This document shows positions 9,807 to 30,758 of a DNA stretch of 64,000 nt, one piece after another. The DNA is taken from contig NZ_CP016793.1 in NCBI RefSeq assembly GCF_001701025.1, positions 4,960,001 through 5,024,000 on the forward strand, in the 5' to 3' direction. Position 1 is the first letter of the stretch. Each line of letters begins with the position of its first letter. The notes beneath the pieces are model-generated. The model was not told the DNA's origin. It saw only the letters and a program-made list of their open reading frames with translations, and did no database searches. Both the position numbers and the translations under genes were made by a program. Source of the DNA: Lentzea guizhouensis (GTDB lineage Bacteria > Actinomycetota > Actinomycetes > Mycobacteriales > Pseudonocardiaceae).

Positions 9807-11284
9807 CTACGGGCGTTCCTGCTCCTTCGAGAGGAGCTTGCCGTCGCGGAAGCACAACTTGTAGAGCAGCTCGGAGTTGTGCGACGTCCGGTAGCGCGAG
9901 CAGCCGTCCACGCCGAGCGCCCCGAACCCGTACTGGTCGAAGACCTCCATCTCGGTCGTGACGCCCACCCGCAACGAGTCGAAGTACGGTGCGTTCATCT
10001 GCGTCGGGTTCAGCAACGCGAAGGTCAGCAGCACGATCAACGCCCCGCTGATCGGCAGCAACGCGAGCAGCCCCAGGCACCCGCCGCCGAGCACCCGCGG
10101 CACGGTCAGCACCTCGGCCGCGAGGGGCGGTGGCACCTCCGCCACCTCGGCCGCCGACGGGTCCGCGTGCGCGGCCGGGTGCAGCGGCACGTCCGCCGCC
10201 ACCCGGAACCCGCCCTCCAGCGGTGGTCCCGCGCTGAACGCACCGCCGAGCAGCCCGACGCGTTCCTCCAGGCCGACCAGGCCGCGCCGGGTGCCCTTGC
10301 CCGGCGTGGTGTCGGTCGGGCCGTTGACCACCTGGATCCGCGCCCGGCCACCCTGGACGGAGACCTGCACCCGAGCGCGCGCGTTCGGAGCGTGCTTGTG
10401 CACGTTGGTCAACGCCTCGCGGACCACCCGGTGCACCGCGCGCCGGGTGCGGGGGTCGGCGCCGTGCAGGTCCTCGCCGGACCAGTCGAGCGACACCGCG
10501 ATGCCCGCGGCCGCCGAGGCCTCGACCAGGTTCTGGATGTCGGTGCGGGTGCCGGTGTCCTCGTCGAGCGACTCGGGTTCGGGGTTGGTCCGCAGCACGC
10601 CGAGGATCTCGCGCAGCTCGGCCATCGCGAGCGACGACGTGGTGCGGATCAGCTCGGCCTGCTCGTGCAGCTGCGGTGCCTTGCGCGCGGTCGCGAGCTC
10701 CAGGGCGCCGGCGTGGATGGAGATCAGGCTGAGCCGGTGGCCGAGCATGTCGTGCATCTCGCCGGCGATGTGCGCGCGTTCCTCCGAACGCGCCGACGCG
10801 GCGGTGAGCGCGCGCGCCCGTTCCAGGTACTCGTTGCGCTCCTGCAGCAACCGAACCATCGGCCTGCGCCGCCCGAGCAACATCCCCGACACGGCCGGGA
10901 AGAGCACGAAGAAGACCGACCCGACCACCGCGCCGAACAACGCCTCCCAGACCGGCATGGTCCGGTAGCTCTCCTGCAACAGGCTGAACACGCTCTGCAG
11001 CACCGTCATGATCCCGAGCAGCGCCCACAGCCTGCCGAGCCGGGTGACCCGCCGGGACGCCGCGAAGACCACGAACATCGTGACGGCCTGCGCCCACAGG
11101 TTGTTGACCCCGAAGAGCGGGGCCGTGAGCAGCAGCGCCCACTCCGGCTTGCGCGGCGCGAGCCACACCAGCCCGGCGATCCACACCGCGCTCGCGACCG
11201 TCAGCACCGCGTGCGGGATCGGCGCCAGCGGTGCGACCAGCGGCACCAGCCCGGCCAGGAACGCCAGTACCGGCCAGACGACCC

Positions 11285-11288
<4 letters not shown>
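9807..11288 (-). CDS. DesK/NarX-type sensor histidine kinase with C-terminal membrane-anchored domain (copy 2)
   Basis: 493 residues from GTG 11288, which overlaps the stop of the upstream paralogue by 4 bp (GTGA). The N-terminal half has about five hydrophobic segments (residues ~5-140), then a linker helix. The HisKA_3 dimerisation domain holds the phospho-acceptor at His179 (GEMHDMLGHRLSLI), and the HATPase_c domain carries REALTNVHKHAP (~290-301) and GTRRGLVGLEERVGLLGG (~332-349). Unusually, the protein does not end there: a Pro/Ala linker leads to a further membrane segment (~402-427) and a ~65-residue tail with Cys463 and Cys479. The upstream kinase has the same architecture, so it is not an annotation error. 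It pairs with the response regulator downstream. Confidence 0.93.
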
Positions 11289-15139
<3,851 letters not shown>

Positions 15140-15143
<4 letters not shown>

Positions 15144-16005
15144 ACGCACAAGAAAAAGCGGCAGTTCTGGTCGAGGCACTGCCGTGGCTGGAACGCTTCC
15201 GCGGCGCACTCGTGGTCGTGAAGTACGGCGGCAACGCCATGGTCGACGACGAGCTGAAGAAGGCGTTCGCCGAGGACATGGTGTTCCTGCGGCTGTGCGG
15301 CCTGCGCCCGGTCGTGGTGCACGGCGGCGGCCCGCAGATCAAGTCGATGCTGGACCGGCTCGGCATCCACAGCGAGTTCCGCGGCGGTCTGCGCGTGACC
15401 ACGCCGGAGGCCATGGACGTCGTGCGGATGGTGCTCGTCGGCCAGGTCGGGCGTGAGCTCGTCGGCCTGATCAACCAGCACGGCCCGTACGCGGTCGGCA
15501 TCTCCGGCGAGGACGCGCACCTTTTCACCGCCACCCGCCGCGGTGCCTTCGTGGACGGCGAAGAGGTCGACATCGGTCTCGTCGGCGACATCACCGAGGT
15601 CAACCCGGACGCCGTGCTCGACATCGTGCGCGCGGGCCGCATCCCGGTCGTGTCGTCGGTGGCGCCGGACATCCACGGCGTGCCGCACAACGTCAACGCG
15701 GACACGGCGGCCGGCGCTCTCGCGGTCGCTCTCGGTGCCGAGAAGCTCGTTGTGCTCACGGACGTCGAAGGCCTCTACGCGAACTGGCCGGACCGCTCGT
15801 CGCTGCTGAACCAGATCCGCGCCTCCGAGCTGGAGAAGATCCTGCCGGACCTGGAGAGCGGCATGGTGCCGAAGATGGAGGCCTGCCTGCGCGCGGTGCG
15901 CGGCGGTGTCCCGCAGGCGCACGTGATCGACGGCAGGCTCGCGCACAGCGTTCTGCTCGAAGTCTTCACCTCCGAAGGTGTCGGAACCATGGTGTTGGGG
16001 GACAA

Positions 16006-16009
<4 letters not shown>
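15140..16009 (+). CDS. argB: acetylglutamate kinase
   Basis: 289 residues from GTG 15140, overlapping argJ by 4 bp. It phosphorylates N-acetylglutamate with ATP, the step usually feedback-inhibited by arginine. Amino acid kinase fold signatures: [78 protein letters not shown] and [30 protein letters not shown]. The N-terminal helix (about 20 residues before the VVVKYGG strand) is present, as in arginine-sensitive hexameric forms, so feedback inhibition is likely. Confidence 0.98.
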
Positions 16010-18566
<2,557 letters not shown>

Positions 18567-18574
<8 letters not shown>

Positions 18575-18833
18575 TGCCGTGCACGCCGTCGTGACGTTCG
18601 ACGACGGCGTGCCGGTCGCGGTGGACGGCGAGACGCTGACCGTGCCGGAGGCGGTGCGGGAGCTGAACTTCCGCGCCGGCGTGGTGCGGTCCAGCCTGGG
18701 CTCGGTCGCGCTGCGGGTGGCGCGGACGGCGATCCGCGGTGGTTCCGGCGAGGTCGACATCACGCTGTCCGAGGGGCGCGTGGTGGGCATCGTCGCCCGT
18801 TCGGAAGAATCCCTCTACGACTTCGCCAGCTGA
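18567..18833 (+). pseudogene. argG: internally deleted remnant of argininosuccinate synthase
   Basis: 88 codons, ATG 18567 overlapping the argR stop. The first half (VVTFDDGVPVAVDGETLTV then PEAVRELNFRAG) matches, from memory, the middle of ArgG, where actinobacterial enzymes read approximately F..GVPV.IDG....L.AI.ELN.RAG. The last part (SGEVDITLSEGRVVGI then ARSEESLYDF) matches the C-terminal region, approximately SGEVRLVL..G.....GR.S..SLYDF. The ~110 residues normally between them, the ATP-binding N-terminal domain and the last ~30 residues are missing. It lies between argR and argH, the usual site of argG. It cannot be an active enzyme. It could persist as a small protein, since the frame is still open; a functional argG would have to be elsewhere. 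Confidence 0.72.
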
Positions 18834-20850
<2,017 letters not shown>

Positions 20851-20867
20851 CGAACCGGGGAGACCAC

Positions 20868-22118
20868 TTGCGCGCGGACCTGGCTGCTCTCGCACACGAG
20901 CTCATCACCGGCGTGGCTCCCGGCTTCGACTTCCTGACGCTGCGGGCGTCCTGCAGCGGCGGCGGTGGCACCTTCCGGCTCACGGCGGGGCCGTCCGACC
21001 AGGACGTCGTGTCGTCAGCGTCCATGGAGAGGCTGTGGCGGCTCGGTCTGGACCGGCCGGTCGTTCTGGAGCTGCGCGTCGAGCGGGACGGGACGTTCGA
21101 AGCCGTCGTCACCGAGGGCGTCGTCCAGGTCGCCTCGTCCCTGCCACCTACCTACACCTTCATGCGCAAACCCCCTCTGCGCCCCACCAAGCCGGAGATC
21201 TCCACGTTGGCCGAGGTGGAGGCCGCTATCGGCGCCTCGCTGCCCACGGAGGTGCACGAGCTGTACGCGCGCACCACGACGGTCGACGAGGTCCTCCTCG
21301 ACCGGCCGGACGAGATCCTCTTCAACTGGCGGTGGCACCTCGCCGAGCTGGCAGAAGACCCGCGGCGCTGGGAGCAGCCCATGCTCTACGCCGGCCCGCC
21401 CGACGCGGTGCGGCCGGTGCAGTTCCACCCGCTGTGGGTGCCGGTCGGGGCCAACGACTGGGGCGACGCGGTGTGCGTCGACCTCGCGCCCGGTCCCGGC
21501 GGCCGGGTGGGTCAGGTGATCCAGCTGGCCGGAGAGGGCCCGCTGACCTACCTCGCCGACTCGCTGCCGGAACTGGTTCTGCCCGACGAGTACCCCGGCT
21601 CGGAAGGGCTGGAAGACCACTTCGACGCCGCCGACCGCACGCCGGCGGCGCTGCCGCCCACCTTGCAGCAGATCACCGTCCGCGAGCCGGGCGACCTCGA
21701 CTTCGGCCTCCTCGGTCACCTGACGTCGTTGCGCGAGCTCCGCGTCGTGCGCGGTGGTTCGGTGCGTCTCGCCGCCCTGTCGCACCTGCCGCTGGAACGC
21801 CTTGAGGTGAGCGGCTACGAGATCGAGCTGCCGGTGTGCGAGACGTTGAAGGCGCTCGTGGTGAACGGTGCGCACGTGGAACTGCCCTCGTTGCCGAACC
21901 TGCGCGTGCTCGACGTGTCCCGGGCGGACGTGGACGTCGAGTCGTTGCCGCGGGTCGACTACCTCGTGCTGAACGCCGAGCAGTGGCGGCGGTGCTCGCA
22001 GACCCCCGCCGCGGCCGGGCTCGTCGGCGAGTCCTCGCTGGCCCTCGCGCTGGCGTGGGCGGGTGAACGTGGTGCCGGGCTGCCCCGCGAGGTGATCAGA
22101 GGACGCGCGTCAGCCTGA
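20868..22118 (+). CDS. SMI1/KNR4 (SUKH)-like protein with leucine-rich-like C-terminus
   Basis: 416 residues from TTG 20868, chosen because GGGGAG at 20857-20862 fits. An N-terminal alpha/beta region (1-100) is followed by a SUKH-like core (PEISTLAEVEAAIGASLPTEVHELYARTT, then FHPLWVPVGANDWGDAVCVDLAPG and VGQVIQLAGEGPLTYLADSLPELV), the pattern of SMI1/KNR4 proteins. Residues ~275-380 have short repeats spaced about 20 (LGHLTSLRELRVV, LSHLPLERLEVSG, LPSLPNLRVLDVS) like degenerate leucine-rich repeats. SUKH proteins often act as immunity proteins against polymorphic toxins, but no toxin gene is adjacent. The end overlaps the convergent TIR gene by 9 bp. Confidence 0.75.
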   Translation: MRADLAALAHELITGVAPGFDFLTLRASCSGGGGTFRLTAGPSDQDVVSSASMERLWRLGLDRPVVLELRVERDGTFEAVVTEGVVQVASSLPPTYTFMRKPPLRPTKPEISTLAEVEAAIGASLPTEVHELYARTTTVDEVLLDRPDEILFNWRWHLAELAEDPRRWEQPMLYAGPPDAVRPVQFHPLWVPVGANDWGDAVCVDLAPGPGGRVGQVIQLAGEGPLTYLADSLPELVLPDEYPGSEGLEDHFDAADRTPAALPPTLQQITVREPGDLDFGLLGHLTSLRELRVVRGGSVRLAALSHLPLERLEVSGYEIELPVCETLKALVVNGAHVELPSLPNLRVLDVSRADVDVESLPRVDYLVLNAEQWRRCSQTPAAAGLVGESSLALALAWAGERGAGLPREVIRGRASA

Positions 22119-23141
22119 CAGCTTGCCGACCGCGATCACGAACTCCGCCTCCAGGTCCGGGTCGACCTCGAACACCAGCGGCACGTTGACGTTGATCTGC
22201 TCGCCCGCGGTGAGCCGCTCGACCAGCGTGTCCGCGACCTCGCGGAGGTCCTGCGCGACCTTGTGCATGGCCTCCAGCTGCTGGTCGGCGAAACGCGCCT
22301 GGATGCGTGCGGCGACCCGTGCGTGCGCATCGGCGTAACTGGTGGCGTAGATCGTGCGCGCCCACTCGAGGATCTCGTCGTACGTCTGCACGAACAGCCG
22401 TCCCAGGTGGATGATCCGGTCCGCGTTGCCGGCGCCGAACGCCGCTTCCTGGGCGTGTGGCGTGAAGATCGTGTCGACGGCGACCGCGATGATCTCGCCG
22501 AGGAGCACGTTGCGGTCGCGGACGGCGTCCAGGCCGGTGCCGTGTTCGACGTGGCCGTTGCGTGGCGCGTAGCGGAGAAAGTGTTCCCAGTACTTGCTGT
22601 CCAACGTGCGCATGCCCTGCCATACGACGCCGACGTAGAGCAGGTACTCCCAGCCCTTCGGTCGTTCGGCGGTGAGCGCCTGCACGGCCTGAGCGGTGAT
22701 CGGCGTCTGCGGGGTGAACTCGGAACGGTGCTGGGCGAGCTTCTGCACCACGGCCCGCGCGATGGTCTCGGTGTCGTGCCGCCGCAGGTCCAGGTAGCCG
22801 ATGGTCTCCGAGAGCCCCGGTACGGCGGTGTCGTCGATCTTGACCGGCAGCACGTACTCGACCTGTTGCTCCAGCGCACGCGCCTGGGCGGCACGGCGCT
22901 GGAGACGGGCCCACTTGTGTTCGACGTAATTGTGTGAGGCGAACAAGAGGACGAACCGCACGCGTTCGCCATAGGTGTCCGAGAGGTGCTCGACGAGGTC
23001 CAAGCCCCACGTCTCGACGAGCCGGTCCTCGTCGTAGTAGACGCTGACGCCGAGCTCTTTGAGACGCTGCACGACCGGCAGGACCAGGGCGCGGTCCTGT
23101 TCGGCGAACGACGGGGCGACGTCGAAGTCGTACTCGGTCAC
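22110..23141 (-). CDS. TIR-domain protein with helical C-terminal region
   Basis: 343 residues from GTG 23141. The N-terminal ~135 residues are a bacterial TIR domain: [88 protein letters not shown]. The remaining ~200 residues are helical without a recognised domain. TIR NADases use a Glu four residues after a conserved Trp; here the Trp is 77 and residue 81 is Gln (codon CAG). It may therefore lack NADase activity, or another residue may serve. It is preceded 16 bp upstream on the same strand by a small membrane protein gene. A role in phage defence or signalling is only inferred from the domain. Confidence 0.85.
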   Translation of the reverse strand: MTEYDFDVAPSFAEQDRALVLPVVQRLKELGVSVYYDEDRLVETWGLDLVEHLSDTYGERVRFVLLFASHNYVEHKWARLQRRAAQARALEQQVEYVLPVKIDDTAVPGLSETIGYLDLRRHDTETIARAVVQKLAQHRSEFTPQTPITAQAVQALTAERPKGWEYLLYVGVVWQGMRTLDSKYWEHFLRYAPRNGHVEHGTGLDAVRDRNVLLGEIIAVAVDTIFTPHAQEAAFGAGNADRIIHLGRLFVQTYDEILEWARTIYATSYADAHARVAARIQARFADQQLEAMHKVAQDLREVADTLVERLTAGEQINVNVPLVFEVDPDLEAEFVIAVGKLSG

Positions 23142-23157
23142 CCCGTCATTCTCGCCG

Positions 23158-23601
23158 TTACGGCCGCACGGTCGTCCTGCGGTACCAGGCGCGACGGTGG
23201 TCGACCGGCAGCGCCAGCCGGGTGATCAGGCTCGTCAGCAGCGTGCCGATGAGCAGCCACAGCACCGCGGCCAGGCCCTCGTTGAACAGCACCGCCACCT
23301 TGGGGCTGTCCGGCGTGAACAGGCCCTCCAGGCCCAGGGTGATCCCGTCCGCCCAGCCCGCGACGAACTGGAAGAACCCGTTGGTGGCGTTGGCGTCGGC
23401 GATCACCAGGAAGATGTGCACCAGCAGCACGATGGCGAACGCCCAGCACACGATGTCGATGACCGCGCAGACGCTGTGCACGGTGCGCACCTTGCGGTAC
23501 GTGTCGTCGCGTCGCTCGACCACTTCCTCGACGACCGGCTCGTTCACGCGCGGCATCCGCTCGGTGGGCCGCCGTAACTCCGCATCACGTGGGTCCGTCA
23601 T
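23158..23601 (-). CDS. small integral membrane protein of unknown function
   Basis: 147 residues from ATG 23601. A charged cytosolic N-terminus ([18 protein letters not shown], continuing to ~40) precedes two main hydrophobic segments: about 46-68 ([24 protein letters not shown]) and 108-130 ([23 protein letters not shown]), with a shorter one between ([16 protein letters not shown]). The tail is basic. It resembles the small YggT-like or DUF membrane proteins of actinobacteria, but I cannot assign a family. It is first in a two-gene unit with the TIR protein and divergent from tyrS (58 bp apart). Confidence 0.7.
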   Translation of the reverse strand: MTDPRDAELRRPTERMPRVNEPVVEEVVERRDDTYRKVRTVHSVCAVIDIVCWAFAIVLLVHIFLVIADANATNGFFQFVAGWADGITLGLEGLFTPDSPKVAVLFNEGLAAVLWLLIGTLLTSLITRLALPVDHRRAWYRRTTVRP

Positions 23602-23659
23602 GGCGCTGGCGTACCCGTCCGCGCACCGGGTCGAAACACGGTGGACCAGGTACGCGACA

Positions 23660-24943
23660 ATGACGCACGTGAGCGAGCACATCCTTGACGAACTGTCCTG
23701 GCGCGGCCTGATCGCGACGTCCACCGACCTCGACGCACTCCGGAAGGACCTGGACGCCGGCCCGCTCACCCTCTATTGCGGTTTCGACCCGACGGCGCCG
23801 TCGCTGCACGCGGGCAACCTCGTGCCGCTGCTGATGCTGTCGCGGTTCCAGCGCGCCGGCAACCGGCCCATCGTCCTGGCGGGCGGTGCCACCGGCATGA
23901 TCGGCGACCCGCGCGACACCGGTGAGCGCACGCTGAACTCGCTGGACACCGTCGCCGAGTGGGCCGACCGGATCCGCGGCCAGCTGGAGCGGTTCGTCGA
24001 GTTCGGCTCCTCCGCCACGGGCGCGGTCGTGGAGAACAACCTCAACTGGACCGGCCAGGTCACCGCGCTGGAGTTCCTGCGCGACGTCGGCAAGCACTTC
24101 TCGATCAACGTCATGCTGTCGCGGGAGACCGTGAAGCGCCGGCTCGAGTCGGACGGCATGTCGTACACCGAGTTCAGCTACCTGCTGCTGCAGTCGAACG
24201 ACTACCTCGAGCTCAACCGGAAGTACGGCACGTCGCTGCAGATCGGCGGCTCCGACCAGTGGGGCAACATCGTCGGCGGCGTGGACCTGATCCGCCGGGT
24301 CGAGGGCAAGCACGTGCACGCGCTGACCGCACCGCTGGTCACCGACGCCGAAGGCCGCAAGTTCGGCAAGTCCACCGGTGGCGGCAACGTGTGGCTCGAC
24401 CCGGAGATGACCTCGCCGTACGCCTGGTACCAGTACTTCGTGAACGTCGGTGACGCCGACGTGCTCCGCTACCTGCGGCTGTTCACGTTCCTCACCCGCG
24501 AGGAGCTGGACGCGCTGGAGAAGGAGACGGCGGAGAAGCCGCACCTGCGGTCCGCGCAGAAGCGGCTCGCGCAGGAGTTCACCGACCTGGTGCACGGGGA
24601 GCGCGCGACGCAGCAGGTGATCCTGGCGTCGTCGGCGTTGTTCGGCCGCGGTGAGCTGCGTGAGCTCGACGCCCCGGTGCTGGAGGCGGCGCTGGCGGAG
24701 GCCCCGGCCGGTGAGGTCCGGCTGGCGGACGAGCCCACGATCGTCGACCTGCTGATCGCCGGCGGACTGGCGGACAGCCGGGGTGCCGCGCGGCGGACGG
24801 TGAACGAGGGCGGTGCCTACGTGAACAACGCGAAGGTGACCGACGAGGAGTGGAAGCCGTCGTCGTCGGACCTGCTGCACGGCAAGTGGCTGGTCCTCCG
24901 CCGGGGGAAGCGCAACAACGCCGGTGTGCGTGTGGAGCTCTGA
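23660..24943 (+). CDS. tyrS: tyrosyl-tRNA synthetase
   Basis: 427 residues from ATG 23660; a GTG at 23669 is a possible alternative start. It charges tRNA-Tyr. Class I motifs: the HIGH-type [16 protein letters not shown], tyrosine-pocket [17 protein letters not shown] and [18 protein letters not shown], and the KMSKS-type KFGKSTGG. The C-terminal S4-like RNA-binding domain ([34 protein letters not shown]) is present. It ends in a strong terminator before the rrn operon. Confidence 0.98.
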   Translation: MTHVSEHILDELSWRGLIATSTDLDALRKDLDAGPLTLYCGFDPTAPSLHAGNLVPLLMLSRFQRAGNRPIVLAGGATGMIGDPRDTGERTLNSLDTVAEWADRIRGQLERFVEFGSSATGAVVENNLNWTGQVTALEFLRDVGKHFSINVMLSRETVKRRLESDGMSYTEFSYLLLQSNDYLELNRKYGTSLQIGGSDQWGNIVGGVDLIRRVEGKHVHALTAPLVTDAEGRKFGKSTGGGNVWLDPEMTSPYAWYQYFVNVGDADVLRYLRLFTFLTREELDALEKETAEKPHLRSAQKRLAQEFTDLVHGERATQQVILASSALFGRGELRELDAPVLEAALAEAPAGEVRLADEPTIVDLLIAGGLADSRGAARRTVNEGGAYVNNAKVTDEEWKPSSSDLLHGKWLVLRRGKRNNAGVRVEL

Positions 24944-24962
24944 CCTGCAGGGTTCGTTCGTT

Positions 24963-25005
24963 GAAGGCCGCCGGTCCCGCCTGGGACCGGCGGCCTTCGA
25001 CGTTT
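24963..25005 (+). terminator. terminator of tyrS
   Basis: GAAGGCCGCCGGTCCC (24963-24978), GCCT loop, GGGACCGGCGGCCTTC (24983-24998): a perfect 16-bp stem, followed by GACGTTTCTGTC. It lies 19 bp after the tyrS stop and separates it from the rrn promoters. Confidence 0.9.
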
Positions 25006-25124
25006 CTGTCTGTGATCGCGGTCACAGTGTGCGTCGATCCGCGCTGCGATAGCTTGGTCGTGGGTCCTGTACGGGGCTGTTGACCTGCGGTTTCTTGACC
25101 GTGGGTGACGAGGTTGCCCCCGAT

Positions 25125-25153
25125 TTGACCCCGCGTTGGCGTGCGTGTAACTT
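25125..25153 (+). promoter_or_regulatory. rrn operon promoter
   Basis: TTGACC (25125-25130), 17-bp spacer, TAACTT (25148-25153), upstream of the 16S gene on the same strand. Two further TTGACC hexamers (25080-25085, 25095-25100) lack good partners. TAGAGT at 25235-25240 may be the -10 box of a second promoter with a weak -35. Several tandem promoters would be normal for an rrn operon. Confidence 0.6.
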
Positions 25154-25517
25154 TCTCCATGTCAGCGAGGAACGGGCCGGGAACACCGGGCCGGACGCGA
25201 CGAGGGTCACGAACCAAGCTTCCACGGACTGTGGTAGAGTGGGTGACCGCGAAACGATGAAGACCCAGCCGGTAGCTCGTCTGAGCTCAGAGGCCAAGGG
25301 CGTCGGAAGTTTCAAAACACAAGCTTATGTACGACACAGCCTCGGATCGAGTCGCCGTGCGGCGGACCGTGATGATGAGCGCGTGTTCTTTGAGAACTCA
25401 ACAGCGTGCCGATAACACAACCAGTAATATATGAATTACCTCCTCGTCGAGGTAGTTCCTTTGAGTAGAACAGATTGATGCCAGACATATTCCGTCTGGA
25501 GCGATCAAACACAATCC
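25154..25517 (+). other. rrn leader
   Basis: Untranslated leader of about 360 bp. It holds GTTCTTTGAGAACT (25385-25398), repeated exactly before the 23S gene, and two small hairpins close to the 16S 5' end: TACCTC/GAGGTA (near 25438-25454) and CCAGAC/GTCTGG (25481-25499). Such elements take part in antitermination and RNase III processing of rRNA precursors. No gene is present. Confidence 0.55.
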
Positions 25518-30460
<4,943 letters not shown>

Positions 30461-30548
30461 AGACGCTACGCATCCACTGTGCGGTTCTGGAAGAACAACC
30501 AGAACCGATCGCAATCCCTTGCGGGGTTGTTGGTTGTAATTTCATAGT

Positions 30549-30666
30549 GTTTCGGTGGTTATAGCGTTGGGGAAACACCCGGTCCCATTCCGAACCCGGT
30601 AGTTAAGCCCTTCTGCGCCGATGGTACTGCACTGGTTACGGTGTGGGAGAGTAGGTCGCCGCCGAA
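30549..30666 (+). rRNA. rrf: 5S ribosomal RNA
   Basis: About 118 nt, starting GTTTCGGTGGTTATAGCG and ending GTCGCCGCCGAAC, which pair as the terminal stem. GGAAACACCCGGTCCCATTCCGAACCCGG and the GGGAGAGTAGG near the 3' end are typical. It follows the 23S gene after an 88-bp spacer. Confidence 0.95.
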
Positions 30667-30675
30667 CTTACTTCC

Positions 30676-30734
30676 CTGAAAGGGGCTTGTGATGCGGGGC
30701 ACAACAACAGTGCTCGCTCACAAGCCCCTTTCAG
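30676..30734 (+). terminator. rrn operon terminator hairpin
   Basis: CTGAAAGGGGCTTGTGA (30676-30692) and TCACAAGCCCCTTTCAG (30718-30734) form a perfect 17-bp stem with a 25-nt loop, 9 bp after the 5S gene. There is no T-tract, as in many high-GC terminators. It also lies directly before the next gene, so it may double as a leader hairpin there. Confidence 0.75.
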
Positions 30735-30758
30735 CGTGTCTATAAGTAGGAGGATTTG

